64,000 nt of DNA, from positions 236,072-300,071 of the forward strand of contig NZ_LWBP01000002.1 in the NCBI RefSeq assembly GCF_002078015.1, in the 5' to 3' direction. Numbering within the stretch: position 1 is the stretch's first letter; every line of letters starts with the position of its first letter. This document shows positions 31,724 through 41,323 of the stretch, one piece after another. Position numbers and translations under genes: made by a program. The notes beneath the pieces are model-generated. The model made no database searches. It saw only the letters and a list, made by a program, of their open reading frames with translations, and was not told where the DNA came from. The DNA comes from Niastella populi (GTDB lineage: Bacteria > Bacteroidota > Bacteroidia > Chitinophagales > Chitinophagaceae).

Positions 31724-32536
31724 TTAATATTTGGGTTCTTTTGCTGGTTTGCGGGTGATCCATACAAAAAGCACAACGGCTACAATTACGGCAATGTAAA
31801 CCGGCCAAAGGCCTTTCAGTTGCGCCAAAACCGGCGAAGATTCGCCCTTTTCTTTTTCAAGCATCAGCAGGGTGATATCCTCTGCAAGGCGCGATAATGC
31901 AGTGGTGTCGAGGCCATCATAGTATCCGCGTACAACACCTTTTTTGTCGAGCACCACAAATTTCTGGGTATGTATAAAGTTCGAATCAACACCTTCCCCG
32001 TCCTGCAGGCCCAGTTTTACTTCGTTGAGGGCAAAATCGTAGATCGTTTTCTTGGAGCCGGTAAGCATCCACCACACATCGGAGTTCACGCCAAAATGAT
32101 CGGCATATCTTCTGATGGCGGCAACGCTATCTCTTTCAGGGTCTACGGTGAATGACACAAAATGCACAAATGAAGTGTCGACCCGTTTGGTTACATCTTT
32201 CATTTTAAGCGCATCCTGCAGTCCCTTCATATTCTTTGTAAGAAAAGGGCAAATGGAAGGGCAGTGCGTAAAAAAATAATCGGCCACCACAATTTTACCC
32301 CGCAGATCGTGCAATGATACGGTTTCACCCAACTGGTTTTGTAAAGTGATGTTGCCCACCTGGTGCCAGATGGTATCGCTCACCTTCTTGCCGTTCTTTA
32401 TTGTTTCCACCACTTCATCGGGATAATAACGCGGCGGCATATGAATAGCGTCACGGCTTACCCCTTTCACTATAAAATAGCTAACTACCGGTAAGAAAAT
32501 GGCAATACACAGTGCTAATAATGCTTTCTGACTCAC
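31724..32536 (-). CDS. SCO/SenC family copper chaperone
   Basis: A thioredoxin-fold protein, anchored by one N-terminal helix, that delivers copper to or reduces the CuA site of oxidase subunit II. The copper motif is HCPSICPF (CxxxC), and the third ligand is the His in NFIHTQKFVVLD; a second C-terminal helix (about 250-268) is present. The start is set at the GTG at 32536 (270 residues) because a promoter element at 32556-32563 lies just upstream; the longer frame from another GTG at 32569 would start upstream of it. It is the first gene of the SCO-DUF420-four-helix unit. Confidence 0.92.
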   Translation of the reverse strand: MSQKALLALCIAIFLPVVSYFIVKGVSRDAIHMPPRYYPDEVVETIKNGKKVSDTIWHQVGNITLQNQLGETVSLHDLRGKIVVADYFFTHCPSICPFLTKNMKGLQDALKMKDVTKRVDTSFVHFVSFTVDPERDSVAAIRRYADHFGVNSDVWWMLTGSKKTIYDFALNEVKLGLQDGEGVDSNFIHTQKFVVLDKKGVVRGYYDGLDTTALSRLAEDITLLMLEKEKGESSPVLAQLKGLWPVYIAVIVAVVLFVWITRKPAKEPKY

Positions 32537-32555
32537 GATTTTTTCTTTTGCAGCG

Positions 32556-32563
32556 CAAAGGTA
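32556..32563 (-). promoter_or_regulatory. SCO promoter, -7 element
   Basis: TACCTTTG on the minus strand matches TAnnTTTG exactly, 20 bp before the GTG start. With the terminator at 32681-32719 it shows that the SCO unit is transcribed separately from the oxidase operon. Confidence 0.55.
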
Positions 32564-32680
32564 CCGCACGAGGCGATGCCATGCTGATTTTTATTTGAAT
32601 ATTATACATTTATGTATTTCCCATAGGATGTACTCCCTAACTCTTTGTACACTAGGCGGTTCTATCGCACCATTCAGGAA

Positions 32681-32719
32681 AAAAAAGAACCACCGCTGTG
32701 GCAGCGATGGTTCTTTTTT
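32681..32719 (-). terminator. Terminator of the act-cox operon
   Basis: A long stem, AAAAAAGAACCaCCGCTG against CAGCGaTGGTTCTTTTTT with one mismatch, ends in T-runs on both strands. It lies 25 bp beyond the subunit IV stop codon. Confidence 0.9.
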
Positions 32720-32744
32720 ATATCACATTTAGCAGTAAAGTCGA

Positions 32745-33224
32745 TTAATGAATTTTGCCAGGCTCCTGGGTTTCACCATGTTTCTTCTCTTCGCCATGGC
32801 CTTCACCATGTTGTTCCTGTTTAGGCGCTTTCTCCTTGCTGTGCTCAAGATAATGCCTGTCGTAGGTATTACGCAGGTTCTTGTAAGAATTGCCATCCCA
32901 CAAAAAAGCGGTAATGAACCAAATGAACAACAAAGCAGGAATTGAAATGGTTAAGATCAAATTCCTGATCTCATGACGCAGGTGCATGAACTCGGCTATA
33001 ATAAAGAAAGCTTTTGCCAGTGTAAGAATGATGAATATACCATTCAGTAAATGCTTTATGAGCTCGGGATTCGAAAAGGTCATCGAATAGTACCCGATAG
33101 CCAGTATAAGCTCCCCTATAGTTATGTATAAAAGTATGCGGAAGGTTCTCCAGATCGCTTTTCTGTCGAATGTATGTTGCTCGTCGTGAGCGTGATGATG
33201 CTCTGCTGCATGTGCATTTTCCAT
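32745..33224 (-). CDS. Cytochrome c oxidase subunit IV, bacterial type
   Basis: A 159-residue protein with three membrane helices (about 30-52, 57-78, 88-110) between a His-rich N-terminus (HAAEHHHAHDEQH) and a charged Gly/His/Glu/Lys tail. This fits the prokaryotic subunit IV family (CoxD/CyoD-like), a small structural subunit. It is the last gene of the act-cox operon. The His-rich ends could bind metal but may be only a low-complexity feature. Confidence 0.85.
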   Translation of the reverse strand: MENAHAAEHHHAHDEQHTFDRKAIWRTFRILLYITIGELILAIGYYSMTFSNPELIKHLLNGIFIILTLAKAFFIIAEFMHLRHEIRNLILTISIPALLFIWFITAFLWDGNSYKNLRNTYDRHYLEHSKEKAPKQEQHGEGHGEEKKHGETQEPGKIH

Positions 33225-33294
33225 AATCGCAATATTATATATAAATCAATTAACTGCCTATAATGTTATTCAAATCTCGTTTCTTCCCCCCGAA

Positions 33295-33969
33295 CTAGAA
33301 CAGGTAGAAGCAGGTAAACACGAATACCCAAACCAGGTCAACGAAGTGCCAGTACAAACCGGCTTTTTCGATCATCAGGTAATGGCCTCTTCTGTCGAAC
33401 ACGCCTTTCCAGGTCATGATGAACATAACAATGTTGATCACTACGCCCGACAGTACGTGAAAGCCGTGGAAACCTGTAATGGTAAAGAAGAAGTTGCTAA
33501 AGTTGGTTGAAGCCTGTGTTCCGTCGATGTTCAGGAACGGATTGCGGCCCCACCATGCACCCTGATGGTAAAGGTGTGTCCACTCCCATGCCTGGCAACC
33601 GAGGAAGGCAGCACCGCCGAGGATGGTCCAGCCTAACCATTTCAACACTTCTTTTCTATTGTTTTCATGGCCGGCGCCTACTGCCAGTACCATGGTTACA
33701 GAGCTCATGATCAGGATGAATGTCATCAAACTCACAAACGCCAACGGAATATCCATGTGTCCAACTACAGGGAATGATTTGAACACTTCATTGGGATCGG
33801 GCCATGAGTTGGTTGAAAAACGAATGGTTCCGTAGGAGATCAGGAATGCGCCGAATGTAAAAGCATCACTCATTAAGAAATACCACATCATCAGCTTTCC
33901 ATACTCCACTTTAAATGGACTCTTTCCACCTGACCACATGCCTGAATTAGCCGTTGCTACTTGTGCCAT
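33295..33969 (-). CDS. Cytochrome c oxidase subunit III (second copy)
   Basis: A 224-residue heme-copper oxidase subunit III with about five or more membrane helices. Marks are WYFLMSDAFTFGAFLISYGT, the Trp-Glu-Trp motif in QAWEWTHLY, FFTITGFHGFHVLSGV and the end WHFVDLVWVFVFTCFYL. The subunit carries no cofactor and stabilises proton uptake. It is 30 bp downstream of another subunit III gene, so the operon carries two paralogues, as in other Bacteroidota act-cox operons. Confidence 0.93.
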   Translation of the reverse strand: MAQVATANSGMWSGGKSPFKVEYGKLMMWYFLMSDAFTFGAFLISYGTIRFSTNSWPDPNEVFKSFPVVGHMDIPLAFVSLMTFILIMSSVTMVLAVGAGHENNRKEVLKWLGWTILGGAAFLGCQAWEWTHLYHQGAWWGRNPFLNIDGTQASTNFSNFFFTITGFHGFHVLSGVVINIVMFIMTWKGVFDRRGHYLMIEKAGLYWHFVDLVWVFVFTCFYLF

Positions 33970-33999
33970 GTTACTATTTTAATATTAGTAGTTCTGCAA

Positions 34000-34572
34000 T
34001 TATAATTTAAACAAAAAGAACACGAACAAATAAACCCATAACAGGTCTACAAAATGCCAGTAAGTGCTCATTACTTCAACCGGTACCGGATTGTAATTAC
34101 GGATGCGTGCACTGAAGGCTTTGATGAATATGACAACCAATGCAATAACTCCGCCCAGTACGTGCACAGCGTGCAATCCGAAAATAACATATAAGAACTG
34201 GCCTGCGCCGGTCGCTCCTTTCAATTTGGTGCCGGCTTCCCACAGCTGTGAAAACCCGATGATCTGCATAGCTATGAAACCCAGCCCCAGCAACAGGGTT
34301 ACCGTTATTAACCGGCGGTACTGCTGCATGCCCCGTTCTTTGAACGATTTCAGCGCCCACTGCATGGTGAAGCTGCTGATAAGCATTACCGCGGTTGAAT
34401 AATAAAAAAGCTGCGGCATTTCAATGGTCGTCCAGCCGGCCATACTGCCTTTTACAATATAGGCGCTGGTTAGCCCGGCAAACATCATAATGATGCTGCC
34501 TATGCCCACCCACAAGGTAAACTTGTGAGGATGTATTTTTTTTCGTTGCGTACTCACTGCTTCTGCCATCAC
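34000..34572 (-). CDS. Cytochrome c oxidase subunit III (first copy)
   Basis: A 190-residue subunit III paralogue with five membrane helices, including FGLHAVHVLGGVIALVVIF and the terminal WHFVDLLWVYLFVFFLFKL. It is shorter than the neighbouring copy and lacks the Trp-Glu-Trp helix features; the two may both be present in the complex. The 33-bp spacing to heme O synthase fits a single transcript. Confidence 0.92.
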   Translation of the reverse strand: MMAEAVSTQRKKIHPHKFTLWVGIGSIIMMFAGLTSAYIVKGSMAGWTTIEMPQLFYYSTAVMLISSFTMQWALKSFKERGMQQYRRLITVTLLLGLGFIAMQIIGFSQLWEAGTKLKGATGAGQFLYVIFGLHAVHVLGGVIALVVIFIKAFSARIRNYNPVPVEVMSTYWHFVDLLWVYLFVFFLFKL

Positions 34573-34605
34573 GGTTTTTAAGTTTTATTATTCTTTAATG
34601 TGAAC

Positions 34606-35514
34606 CTATCCTACAGGGATCTTATCCATCAACAGCGCCAGTAAAACAACAGCCAGGTAAATATAGCTGCCGAACATTACGCGGCGGGCTGCTTTCTTCT
34701 CCATTTCGCGGTAGAGGCGAATGCTTAACCACAACATCATCAGGTTCGCCACCAGTACAATATAGAAACTTATCATACCACTCATGCCTACCAGGTATGG
34801 CAACATACCAACCGGTATCAATACCAGCGAATAAATAATGGATTGTATGGCTGAATACTTCGTAGGCCCTTCTACCGAAGGCATCAGTTTAAACCCGGCA
34901 TTGGTGTAATCCTTATGCGAGATCCAGGCAATAGCCCAGAAATGCGGAAACTGCCAGAAGAACTGAATGGCAAAAAGTACCCAACCGCCTGCGCTCAACT
35001 CATCCTGCCCCGCTGCCCAGCCAATTAAACAGGGTAACGCACCCGGTACGGCGCCTAACAGCACCGATACCGCGCTTACCTTCTTCAATGGCGTGTACAT
35101 GTATGCATATACAAACCAGCTGAACAATGCCAACCCTGCCGATAACCAGTTAAAAAAATAACCGAGTATGAACAGGCCGGCTGCAATGGCGATGATGGCA
35201 AATGCCCAGGCTTCCGCCGGCTGCATTCTTCCTGAGGCCACAGGCCTTTTGGAAGTGCGCATCATCATGGCGTCGGTATCTTTTTCAACGATCTGGTTTA
35301 CCGTATTGGCACTGCCGGTAACCAGCAGGCCGCCTGTAAACAACAGTATGATGTGAAGCCAGTCGAACTCAACCACTTTCGGCGCCAGCAGGTAACTGAT
35401 AACAGCAGAGAACACAACCATGAAGCTGAGGCTGAACTTAATCAGCATCATATAGTCTTTTACCTTACCGGCAATATTTAAAGAACTCTGTTGCTTCACG
35501 GTTACTTGCTCCAT
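34606..35514 (-). CDS. ctaB: Heme O synthase (protoheme IX farnesyltransferase)
   Basis: A 302-residue UbiA-type prenyltransferase with about nine membrane helices that adds a farnesyl group to heme B. The two polyprenyl sites are NQIVEKDTDAMMMRTSKRP (aspartate-rich, first) and the second loop around HKDYTNAGFKLMPS. Heme O or A then goes to the oxidase encoded beside it. Heme A synthase (ctaA) is not in this window. It lies between subunit I and the first subunit III. Confidence 0.95.
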   Translation of the reverse strand: MEQVTVKQQSSLNIAGKVKDYMMLIKFSLSFMVVFSAVISYLLAPKVVEFDWLHIILLFTGGLLVTGSANTVNQIVEKDTDAMMMRTSKRPVASGRMQPAEAWAFAIIAIAAGLFILGYFFNWLSAGLALFSWFVYAYMYTPLKKVSAVSVLLGAVPGALPCLIGWAAGQDELSAGGWVLFAIQFFWQFPHFWAIAWISHKDYTNAGFKLMPSVEGPTKYSAIQSIIYSLVLIPVGMLPYLVGMSGMISFYIVLVANLMMLWLSIRLYREMEKKAARRVMFGSYIYLAVVLLALLMDKIPVG

Positions 35515-35546
35515 CAGTTATTAATATTGTTATGTGTGCGTTTTCC

Positions 35547-35590
35547 AATCAGCACATTAGCATATTATCTCATTAGCACATTAATCTTAG
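35547..35590. repeat. Stutter repeat, word CACATTAGCATATTA
   Basis: CAGCACATTAGCATATTATCTCATTAGCACATTAATC fills the 72-bp gap between subunit I and heme O synthase (written here in two pieces: CAGCACATTAGCATATTAT and CATTAGCACATTAATC). A similar ATTATCACATTAG occurs at 53794. Confidence 0.5.
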
Positions 35591-37395
35591 TGTTTGCTTT
35601 CATTCGCACTGATCGGCTCAGTTTGAGGAATGAAATCGCGATCATCTTTATTGTAGTCATAAGCCCAGCGATGAACTTCAGGGATCTCGCCTTCCCAGTT
35701 ACCGTGCCCCGGATGGATTGGCGCGGTCCACTCAAGTGTGGTAGCCCCCCATGGGTTTTGCGTTGTAACCTTTCTTCCTTTCCAGATAGAGTAGAAGAAG
35801 TTGAACACGAACAGTAATTGTATAGCGAATACGATCATTGCTACAGTAGAGATGAATTTGTTCAGATCACCGAACTGGTTGAATGACGACCAGTTGCTGT
35901 AATCGAGGTAACGGCGTGGCATACCGGCCAAACCTTCATAGTGCATTGGCCAGAAGATCAGGTAAGCACCGATCAAAGTAACCCAGAAGTGAATGTAAGC
36001 CAGCGTATTGTTCATATAACGGCCATACATTTTCGGGAACCAGTGGTAAATACCGGCGAACATACCGAAGAAGGCAGATACCCCCATTACAATATGGAAG
36101 TGCGCGATTACGAAATAAGTATCGTGCAGGTGAATATCCAGTGTAGAGTTACCCAGGAAGATACCGGTTAAACCACCCGAAATGAAGAGGCTCACAAAAC
36201 CTAACGCGAACAGCATACCGGGGGTAAACTTGATATTTGCTTTCCAGATAGTGGTTAACCAGTTGAATACCTTGATGGCTGAAGGTACAGCGATCAACAG
36301 GGTCAGCAATACGAACACCGAGCCGAGGAATGGGTTCAAACCGGTTACGAACATGTGGTGTGCCCAAACCAGGAACGCCAGGATGGTGATAGCGAACATG
36401 GAGCCCACCATGGCCATATAACCAAAGATCGGTTTGCGCGAGTTAACTGAGAGGATCTCAGATGCCATACCCATCGCAGGCAACAGGATGATGTACACCT
36501 CGGGGTGACCCAGGAACCAGAACAAGTGCTGGTACAGGATCGCACTGCCACCTTCGTTTGGTAACGCCTGGTTGGTAGCGGCAATATAAATATCTGACAG
36601 GTAGAAGCTGGTGCCGCCGTGACGATCGAACAGCAACAGGATGAAACCTGATAATAGTACAGGGAAAGATAATACGCCCAATACAGCGGTAAAGAACAAC
36701 GCCCAGATGGTCAGTGGCAGGCGTGTCATGCTCATACCTTTTGTACGCAGGTTCAAAACGGTAGAGATATAGTTCAAACCACCAAGCAGTGACGACACTA
36801 CGAACAGGGCCATAGAGGTTATCCACAGGTCCATACCGGTTTTAGAGCCGGGTGAAGCATCACCAAGGGCGCTCAATGGCGGGTAGGCTGTCCAACCACC
36901 GCTGAACGGACCCGTTTGAATGAACAGTGATGACAACATCACTATGCTGCCGCCGAAGAAGAACCAGTACGACAGCATGTTCATCATGGGAGAGGCCATA
37001 TCGCGGGCGCCCACCTGTAAAGGAATGAGGAAGTTGGCGAACGTTCCGCTCAAACCACCGGTTAACACGAAGAATACCAGAATGGTACCGTGCATGGTTA
37101 CCAGGGCATAATAGTTCTCGGGGGTAATTTTACCACCTCTTGCCCAGTTGCCCAGAATATCTTCCAGCCAGGGGAACGATTGATCGGGGTAACCCAGCTG
37201 TAAGCGGAATAACACCGACATCAAACCGCCAATGATGGCCCAGATCATACCAGTGATCAAAAACTGCTTGGCAATGATCTTGTGATCCTGACTGAATATA
37301 TATTTTGAAACAAACGACTGATGGTGATGATGCGCACCATGTTCGTCGTGGTGCACTTCATGCGTTGTGAGAACTTCTGCGTGACCGTGGCTCAT
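35587..37395 (-). CDS. ctaD: Cytochrome c oxidase subunit I
   Basis: A 602-residue heme-copper oxidase catalytic subunit with about 12-13 membrane helices. The CuB and cross-linked Tyr motif is FWFLGHPEVYIILLPA, the other CuB histidines are in VWAHHMFVTG, and heme ligands are in HDTYFVIAHFHIVMG. The K- and D-channel region looks like A-family oxidases. It reduces oxygen to water and pumps protons. The His-rich N-terminus (EVHHDEHGAHHHHQ) is a lineage feature. It follows subunit II by 69 bp. Confidence 0.97.
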   Translation of the reverse strand: MSHGHAEVLTTHEVHHDEHGAHHHHQSFVSKYIFSQDHKIIAKQFLITGMIWAIIGGLMSVLFRLQLGYPDQSFPWLEDILGNWARGGKITPENYYALVTMHGTILVFFVLTGGLSGTFANFLIPLQVGARDMASPMMNMLSYWFFFGGSIVMLSSLFIQTGPFSGGWTAYPPLSALGDASPGSKTGMDLWITSMALFVVSSLLGGLNYISTVLNLRTKGMSMTRLPLTIWALFFTAVLGVLSFPVLLSGFILLLFDRHGGTSFYLSDIYIAATNQALPNEGGSAILYQHLFWFLGHPEVYIILLPAMGMASEILSVNSRKPIFGYMAMVGSMFAITILAFLVWAHHMFVTGLNPFLGSVFVLLTLLIAVPSAIKVFNWLTTIWKANIKFTPGMLFALGFVSLFISGGLTGIFLGNSTLDIHLHDTYFVIAHFHIVMGVSAFFGMFAGIYHWFPKMYGRYMNNTLAYIHFWVTLIGAYLIFWPMHYEGLAGMPRRYLDYSNWSSFNQFGDLNKFISTVAMIVFAIQLLFVFNFFYSIWKGRKVTTQNPWGATTLEWTAPIHPGHGNWEGEIPEVHRWAYDYNKDDRDFIPQTEPISANESKH

Positions 37396-37464
37396 TGTAT
37401 CTTATTTTGAAGGTCGTAATTTAAAATTCAGTTTCTGTGCTTACCTCGATACCCGGGTTTGCCT

Positions 37465-38610
37465 TTATTTTTTAGATGCGATAGTTGCCTGAGGAACCAA
37501 GGCGCCTGTTGCATCGTGCGCTGTAGTATCTACCGCTCCGGGATTTGGCGCCGGAGAAGCAGGACTGGCAGGCGCAACATCAGTTGCAGGTTTGTAGCTG
37601 GGCTCCTGTTTGGCGCGCCACAAAATAAACTCATCACGTTTTACTACCTTAATAAGCCCTTTCATTGAATAGTGACCGTTACCGCACATCTGGTCGCAGG
37701 CGATCTCATATTCAAAATTGGGATTATTGGTAATCTTCTTCATTTCCTCGGTAGTGTACTTAGGCGTAAACCACAAAGTAGTGGGAGTACCAGGCACAGC
37801 ATCCATTTTCAAACGGAAGTGCGGCAAACCCACATCATGTATTACATCACGTGAATTGATGATCAGTTTAACCGGCTGATCTTTTACCAGCACCATAGCG
37901 GTGGTAGTGATAACATCATCAAAGCCGGTAGGATCGGCTTTCAGGTTCTGAATGCCGTTAGGCGTTTGCATGGTAGAATCTTTCCACAACATACCCAGCA
38001 TGTTGCCATTGGCCTCATCGATCATGCGGAAATATTTCTTACCGAATGTATTGTCCTTACCCGGATAGCGATAGATCCAACCGAACTGGCGGCCGGTAAT
38101 TTCAACCTGCATAGCATCCTGTGGAGCTTCGCCGGTGATCTTGAACCAGTAGTATAAACCGAAACCTACCAGGGTACACAGGGCAATAGCAGGAACGGTT
38201 GTCCACAAAACTTCCAGTTTGTTATTGTGGGGATAATAGAAAGCTTTTCTTTTATCGCTGTACTGATATTTATAAGCGAACCAGAACAAAAGGATCTGGG
38301 TAATGAAAAACACGATGCCCGTAATGAGCAGGGTGATCTTCAACATGGTATCGATGTTCTCACCATGCTCAGAAGCTGATGGATAGGGCATCAGGGTTTT
38401 AGGATACAACGCTTTGTTGCACCAGTATACACCTATGATACCCAATACCAGGAACACTACCATCAAAAATCCATTGATCCTGTTATTTTGTTCGAAAGAC
38501 TTTTTTTCTCCCTTTAATACAGAAACATACTCACTCGCCTTGGCTATCTGAAACGTAATCAGAAACCCAAGCGCCAGGATAGCTAACAAAAATAATCCGG
38601 TAGTTGTCAT
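37465..38610 (-). CDS. ctaC: Cytochrome c oxidase subunit II
   Basis: A 381-residue subunit: an extra N-terminal helix, then two more helices (about 45-63, 90-115), then a cupredoxin domain with the CuA site. Ligands are the His in NSRDVIHDVG, and CDQMCGNGHYSMKG; the residue usually Glu in CxELC is Gln here, which only donates a backbone carbonyl. There is no fused cytochrome c domain, so electrons must arrive from ActE/ActA or a soluble carrier. The C-terminus is a Pro/Ala-rich tail. It sits directly behind actF. Confidence 0.95.
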   Translation of the reverse strand: MTTTGLFLLAILALGFLITFQIAKASEYVSVLKGEKKSFEQNNRINGFLMVVFLVLGIIGVYWCNKALYPKTLMPYPSASEHGENIDTMLKITLLITGIVFFITQILLFWFAYKYQYSDKRKAFYYPHNNKLEVLWTTVPAIALCTLVGFGLYYWFKITGEAPQDAMQVEITGRQFGWIYRYPGKDNTFGKKYFRMIDEANGNMLGMLWKDSTMQTPNGIQNLKADPTGFDDVITTTAMVLVKDQPVKLIINSRDVIHDVGLPHFRLKMDAVPGTPTTLWFTPKYTTEEMKKITNNPNFEYEIACDQMCGNGHYSMKGLIKVVKRDEFILWRAKQEPSYKPATDVAPASPASPAPNPGAVDTTAHDATGALVPQATIASKK

Positions 38611-38681
38611 GATCTTTCAATAATTTTTATACTATCGAAACTGAGTTCGTTGATTTATCAAGTATCACACCTATAGTTCTA

Positions 38682-39917
38682 CTAGGTATGATGTATAATA
38701 CTTTCTTTGATGAACGGATGGTTTTTGGCAAGCAGGGGCGCCTTCGTTAAAGCACGGCCTGTGGCGAACATGATCAACCCTACAAATCCGGCGGCCACGC
38801 CAAAATCGAACAGGTTCAATGTTACATGATCGGGGAACAGGCTGGCGAAAACCATTTGATAGAAATCGAGCCAGTGACCGAAAATGATCACGATTGCCAT
38901 AAACGTAACCGTTGTATAATTTCTTTTTGATCCCCGGCGCATTAATATTAAAATGGGGGCCAGGAAGTTAAGTGCAAACATGAACCAGTACAGGCCTGAG
39001 TAGGCGCCGTTGTGGCTTTTGCTGGTAATACGCGAGTTGAAGTAAACAGTTTCTTCAGGAATGTTCGCATACCAGATCAGCATGTACTGAGAGAACCACA
39101 GGTAGGTCCAGAAGATAGAGAAGGCAAACATGAACTTACCGAGGTCATGAATGTGCTCTTCGTTGGTATACTCGAGGTAGCTCTGATTTTTAAGATAAAC
39201 CACAAAGATGGTGATCAATGCCATACCAGCTACAAACGTACTGGCAAAGGTATACCAGCTGTACATGGTAGAATACCAGTGTGCATCGATACTCATCAGC
39301 CACAACCAGGGAACGGTAGACATTACTGTCAATGCAAACCATACAATGAAGATGGCAGCCCAAACGGTGTTTTTGAAGATGTATTTACGACCGGCTTCAG
39401 CATCAACCGGTGGGTTGTTATCGAGCTCACGCGATAACTGACGCATTTTGTAACCCAGAACGATCCACAGGCCAATGGCCAGTATAGTCCAGATGATATA
39501 AAATGTGGGGTTCAAAAAGGCTGATTTACCCATGAGAATTTTATCGCCTTCGGGGTGCAGCCAGTGGAAGATATGGGGATCTACAGTCACCAGCGCTATC
39601 AATACGATCAAGGTTATAATGCCTAAAGGAATTACTGCAACAGAAATAGCTTCTGTAACTCGGCGGAATACAATTTGCCAGCCGCCAAAAGCCAGTGTAG
39701 TGGCGCAGATAAAAAACATGGAGGCGTTAACTACCAGCAAAAAGTAGACACTGTTTTGTAACAGGCTGGCCCAAAATCTTGCACCATGATGGTTATGCTC
39801 ATTCGGAATTCCATAGATGAAAAAACCGATGATAACAGATAAAATGCCGACTCCCATCAAAGCCAATGACCAGGTTCTGTATCGTGCGGGGATGGCGAAA
39901 AATTCTTTAATAGCCAT
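38682..39917 (-). CDS. actF: Alternative complex III subunit ActF
   Basis: A 411-residue membrane protein with about ten helices, the smaller NrfD-like paralogue of ActC. Typical segments are PHIFHWLHPEGD, SIDAHWYSTMYSWYTFAS and SQYMLIWYANIPEET. In alternative complex III ActC and ActF form the membrane core; ActF contributes putative proton paths. Length and order (after ActE, before oxidase subunit II) agree with the family. It is 72 bp upstream of ctaC, tying the quinol oxidase complex to its terminal oxidase. Confidence 0.93.
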   Translation of the reverse strand: MAIKEFFAIPARYRTWSLALMGVGILSVIIGFFIYGIPNEHNHHGARFWASLLQNSVYFLLVVNASMFFICATTLAFGGWQIVFRRVTEAISVAVIPLGIITLIVLIALVTVDPHIFHWLHPEGDKILMGKSAFLNPTFYIIWTILAIGLWIVLGYKMRQLSRELDNNPPVDAEAGRKYIFKNTVWAAIFIVWFALTVMSTVPWLWLMSIDAHWYSTMYSWYTFASTFVAGMALITIFVVYLKNQSYLEYTNEEHIHDLGKFMFAFSIFWTYLWFSQYMLIWYANIPEETVYFNSRITSKSHNGAYSGLYWFMFALNFLAPILILMRRGSKRNYTTVTFMAIVIIFGHWLDFYQMVFASLFPDHVTLNLFDFGVAAGFVGLIMFATGRALTKAPLLAKNHPFIKESIIHHT

Positions 39918-39951
39918 TATCAGTAATTTATATGTTCTGTGTTCGTGTCAG

Positions 39952-40656
39952 TTATTTTTTTTGTGTTGTATCTGCAGCCGGTTGCGCACCTGTTGCAGGG
40001 CCTGCACCCGGATCTTTTTTCGCAGATGCTGAATCGGCTGGCGCTGCAGTTGTTGCTGCTGCAGGTTGTTTACCACCACCCTGTTTTGATTTCACATAGT
40101 GAATGATCTGCCAGCGTTGTGTGGTGCTCAGCTGAGAAGCATAACTTCCCATCTGACCTTTACCATAAGTTACAGAGTACATCATCTGTCCCTCGGGCAT
40201 GTTCACATATTTTGCATTACCTGTAAGGTTGGCAGGAGCTGCCGAGAACGGACCACTACCGCCATTGTACAATGGGCCATTTCCATCGAGCGCCGTACCA
40301 TGACAGATACCGCAATTGATAAGATATAATCTTTCTGCTTCTTTCATTTGAACCGCATCCAATGCAGGCAACGGATTCGCTACACGCACAGATTGCGCAT
40401 AGTTTACAGTGTCGCCCGGCTTATCTGCCATTATGGAAAAAGGCAGTAATTCACCACGTTTAATGGTACCTGCTACCGGCAGGCGGTTATAATTAATACC
40501 CTGCTTTGCGAGCGTATCATAAGGTGCATAGGTTTCATATGCCCGGCTGTAAGCCATGTCAGGCATATACACTTTGCCCGGACTTCTACGTACGTCACTG
40601 CAACTCCAAACTATCACAGCCATCACTAAAACAGAAATAATTGATAATTTTTTCAT
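39952..40656 (-). CDS. actE: Alternative complex III monoheme cytochrome ActE
   Basis: A 234-residue lipoprotein (lipobox Val-Trp-Ser-Cys19) with one heme motif, INCGICHGTALDGNGPL, at about 113-118, and a distal Met in MPEGQMMYSVTYG. A Pro/Ala/Thr-rich tail of about 45 residues follows. ActE is the last heme on the path out of the complex and is thought to hand electrons to the CuA site of the oxidase. The actD and actF genes abut it within 17 and 34 bp. Confidence 0.94.
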   Translation of the reverse strand: MKKLSIISVLVMAVIVWSCSDVRRSPGKVYMPDMAYSRAYETYAPYDTLAKQGINYNRLPVAGTIKRGELLPFSIMADKPGDTVNYAQSVRVANPLPALDAVQMKEAERLYLINCGICHGTALDGNGPLYNGGSGPFSAAPANLTGNAKYVNMPEGQMMYSVTYGKGQMGSYASQLSTTQRWQIIHYVKSKQGGGKQPAAATTAAPADSASAKKDPGAGPATGAQPAADTTQKK

Positions 40657-40673
40657 CTTAAAGTATTCAGATA

Positions 40674-41267
40674 TTATGCAGAAACAGTTTCGCTTTGACC
40701 TTCAAACAATTTTTGTTCTTTATCGTATCTACCTAACCACCAACCGGTTTCGGCATTTTGTACGTTAACTTCTGTTGCGCCAATACTGGTCATAAATGAA
40801 CTTAATTCACTTTCGTTCGTTTTAGGAGTACACTCGATAACCATTACAAACCTGTCATCGGTTGCACGCAGATGAAAGTGGTGCTTCTTTACGAAGGGAG
40901 CCAGTTGGCACAGGTAACAGAATGTGATAACCATTCCCACGCAGGCGCATAATACAGTAAACTCGAAGGTTATGGGAATCCAGGCCGGTAAAGCGAAATG
41001 CGGTTTACCACCTACGTTCAAAGGAAAATCTTTGGTAAATACCCATGTCATGAACGACAACATGGATGTAGTTCCAAAAATAGCGTATAAGAATCCGGCT
41101 GTGTGGATGCTCGTATCCCGTAAACCCATGGCTTTATCCAAACCGTGAATAGGGAACGGTGTATATACATCGTGCAGCTTATAACCCGACTTACGTACTT
41201 TTTTAACGGCATCAAATAACGGCCCCTCTTCATCAAAACAACCGACAACAAATTTTTTAACAGCCAT
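40674..41267 (-). CDS. actD: Alternative complex III subunit ActD (DUF3341)
   Basis: A 197-residue protein with the DUF3341 start KKFVVGCFDEEGPLFDAVKKV, a soluble N-terminal domain to about 55, then two membrane helices (about 58-80 and 98-122) and a C-terminal soluble part. ActD is a structural subunit that packs against ActC. No cofactor motif is visible. It belongs in the order actA-B-C-D-E-F. Confidence 0.94.
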   Translation of the reverse strand: MAVKKFVVGCFDEEGPLFDAVKKVRKSGYKLHDVYTPFPIHGLDKAMGLRDTSIHTAGFLYAIFGTTSMLSFMTWVFTKDFPLNVGGKPHFALPAWIPITFEFTVLCACVGMVITFCYLCQLAPFVKKHHFHLRATDDRFVMVIECTPKTNESELSSFMTSIGATEVNVQNAETGWWLGRYDKEQKLFEGQSETVSA

Positions 41268-41323
41268 ATAAAGATTTTGATAGTTCTTATTTCGAGAATT
41301 CTGTTTCTGTAATGCCTTTGTTT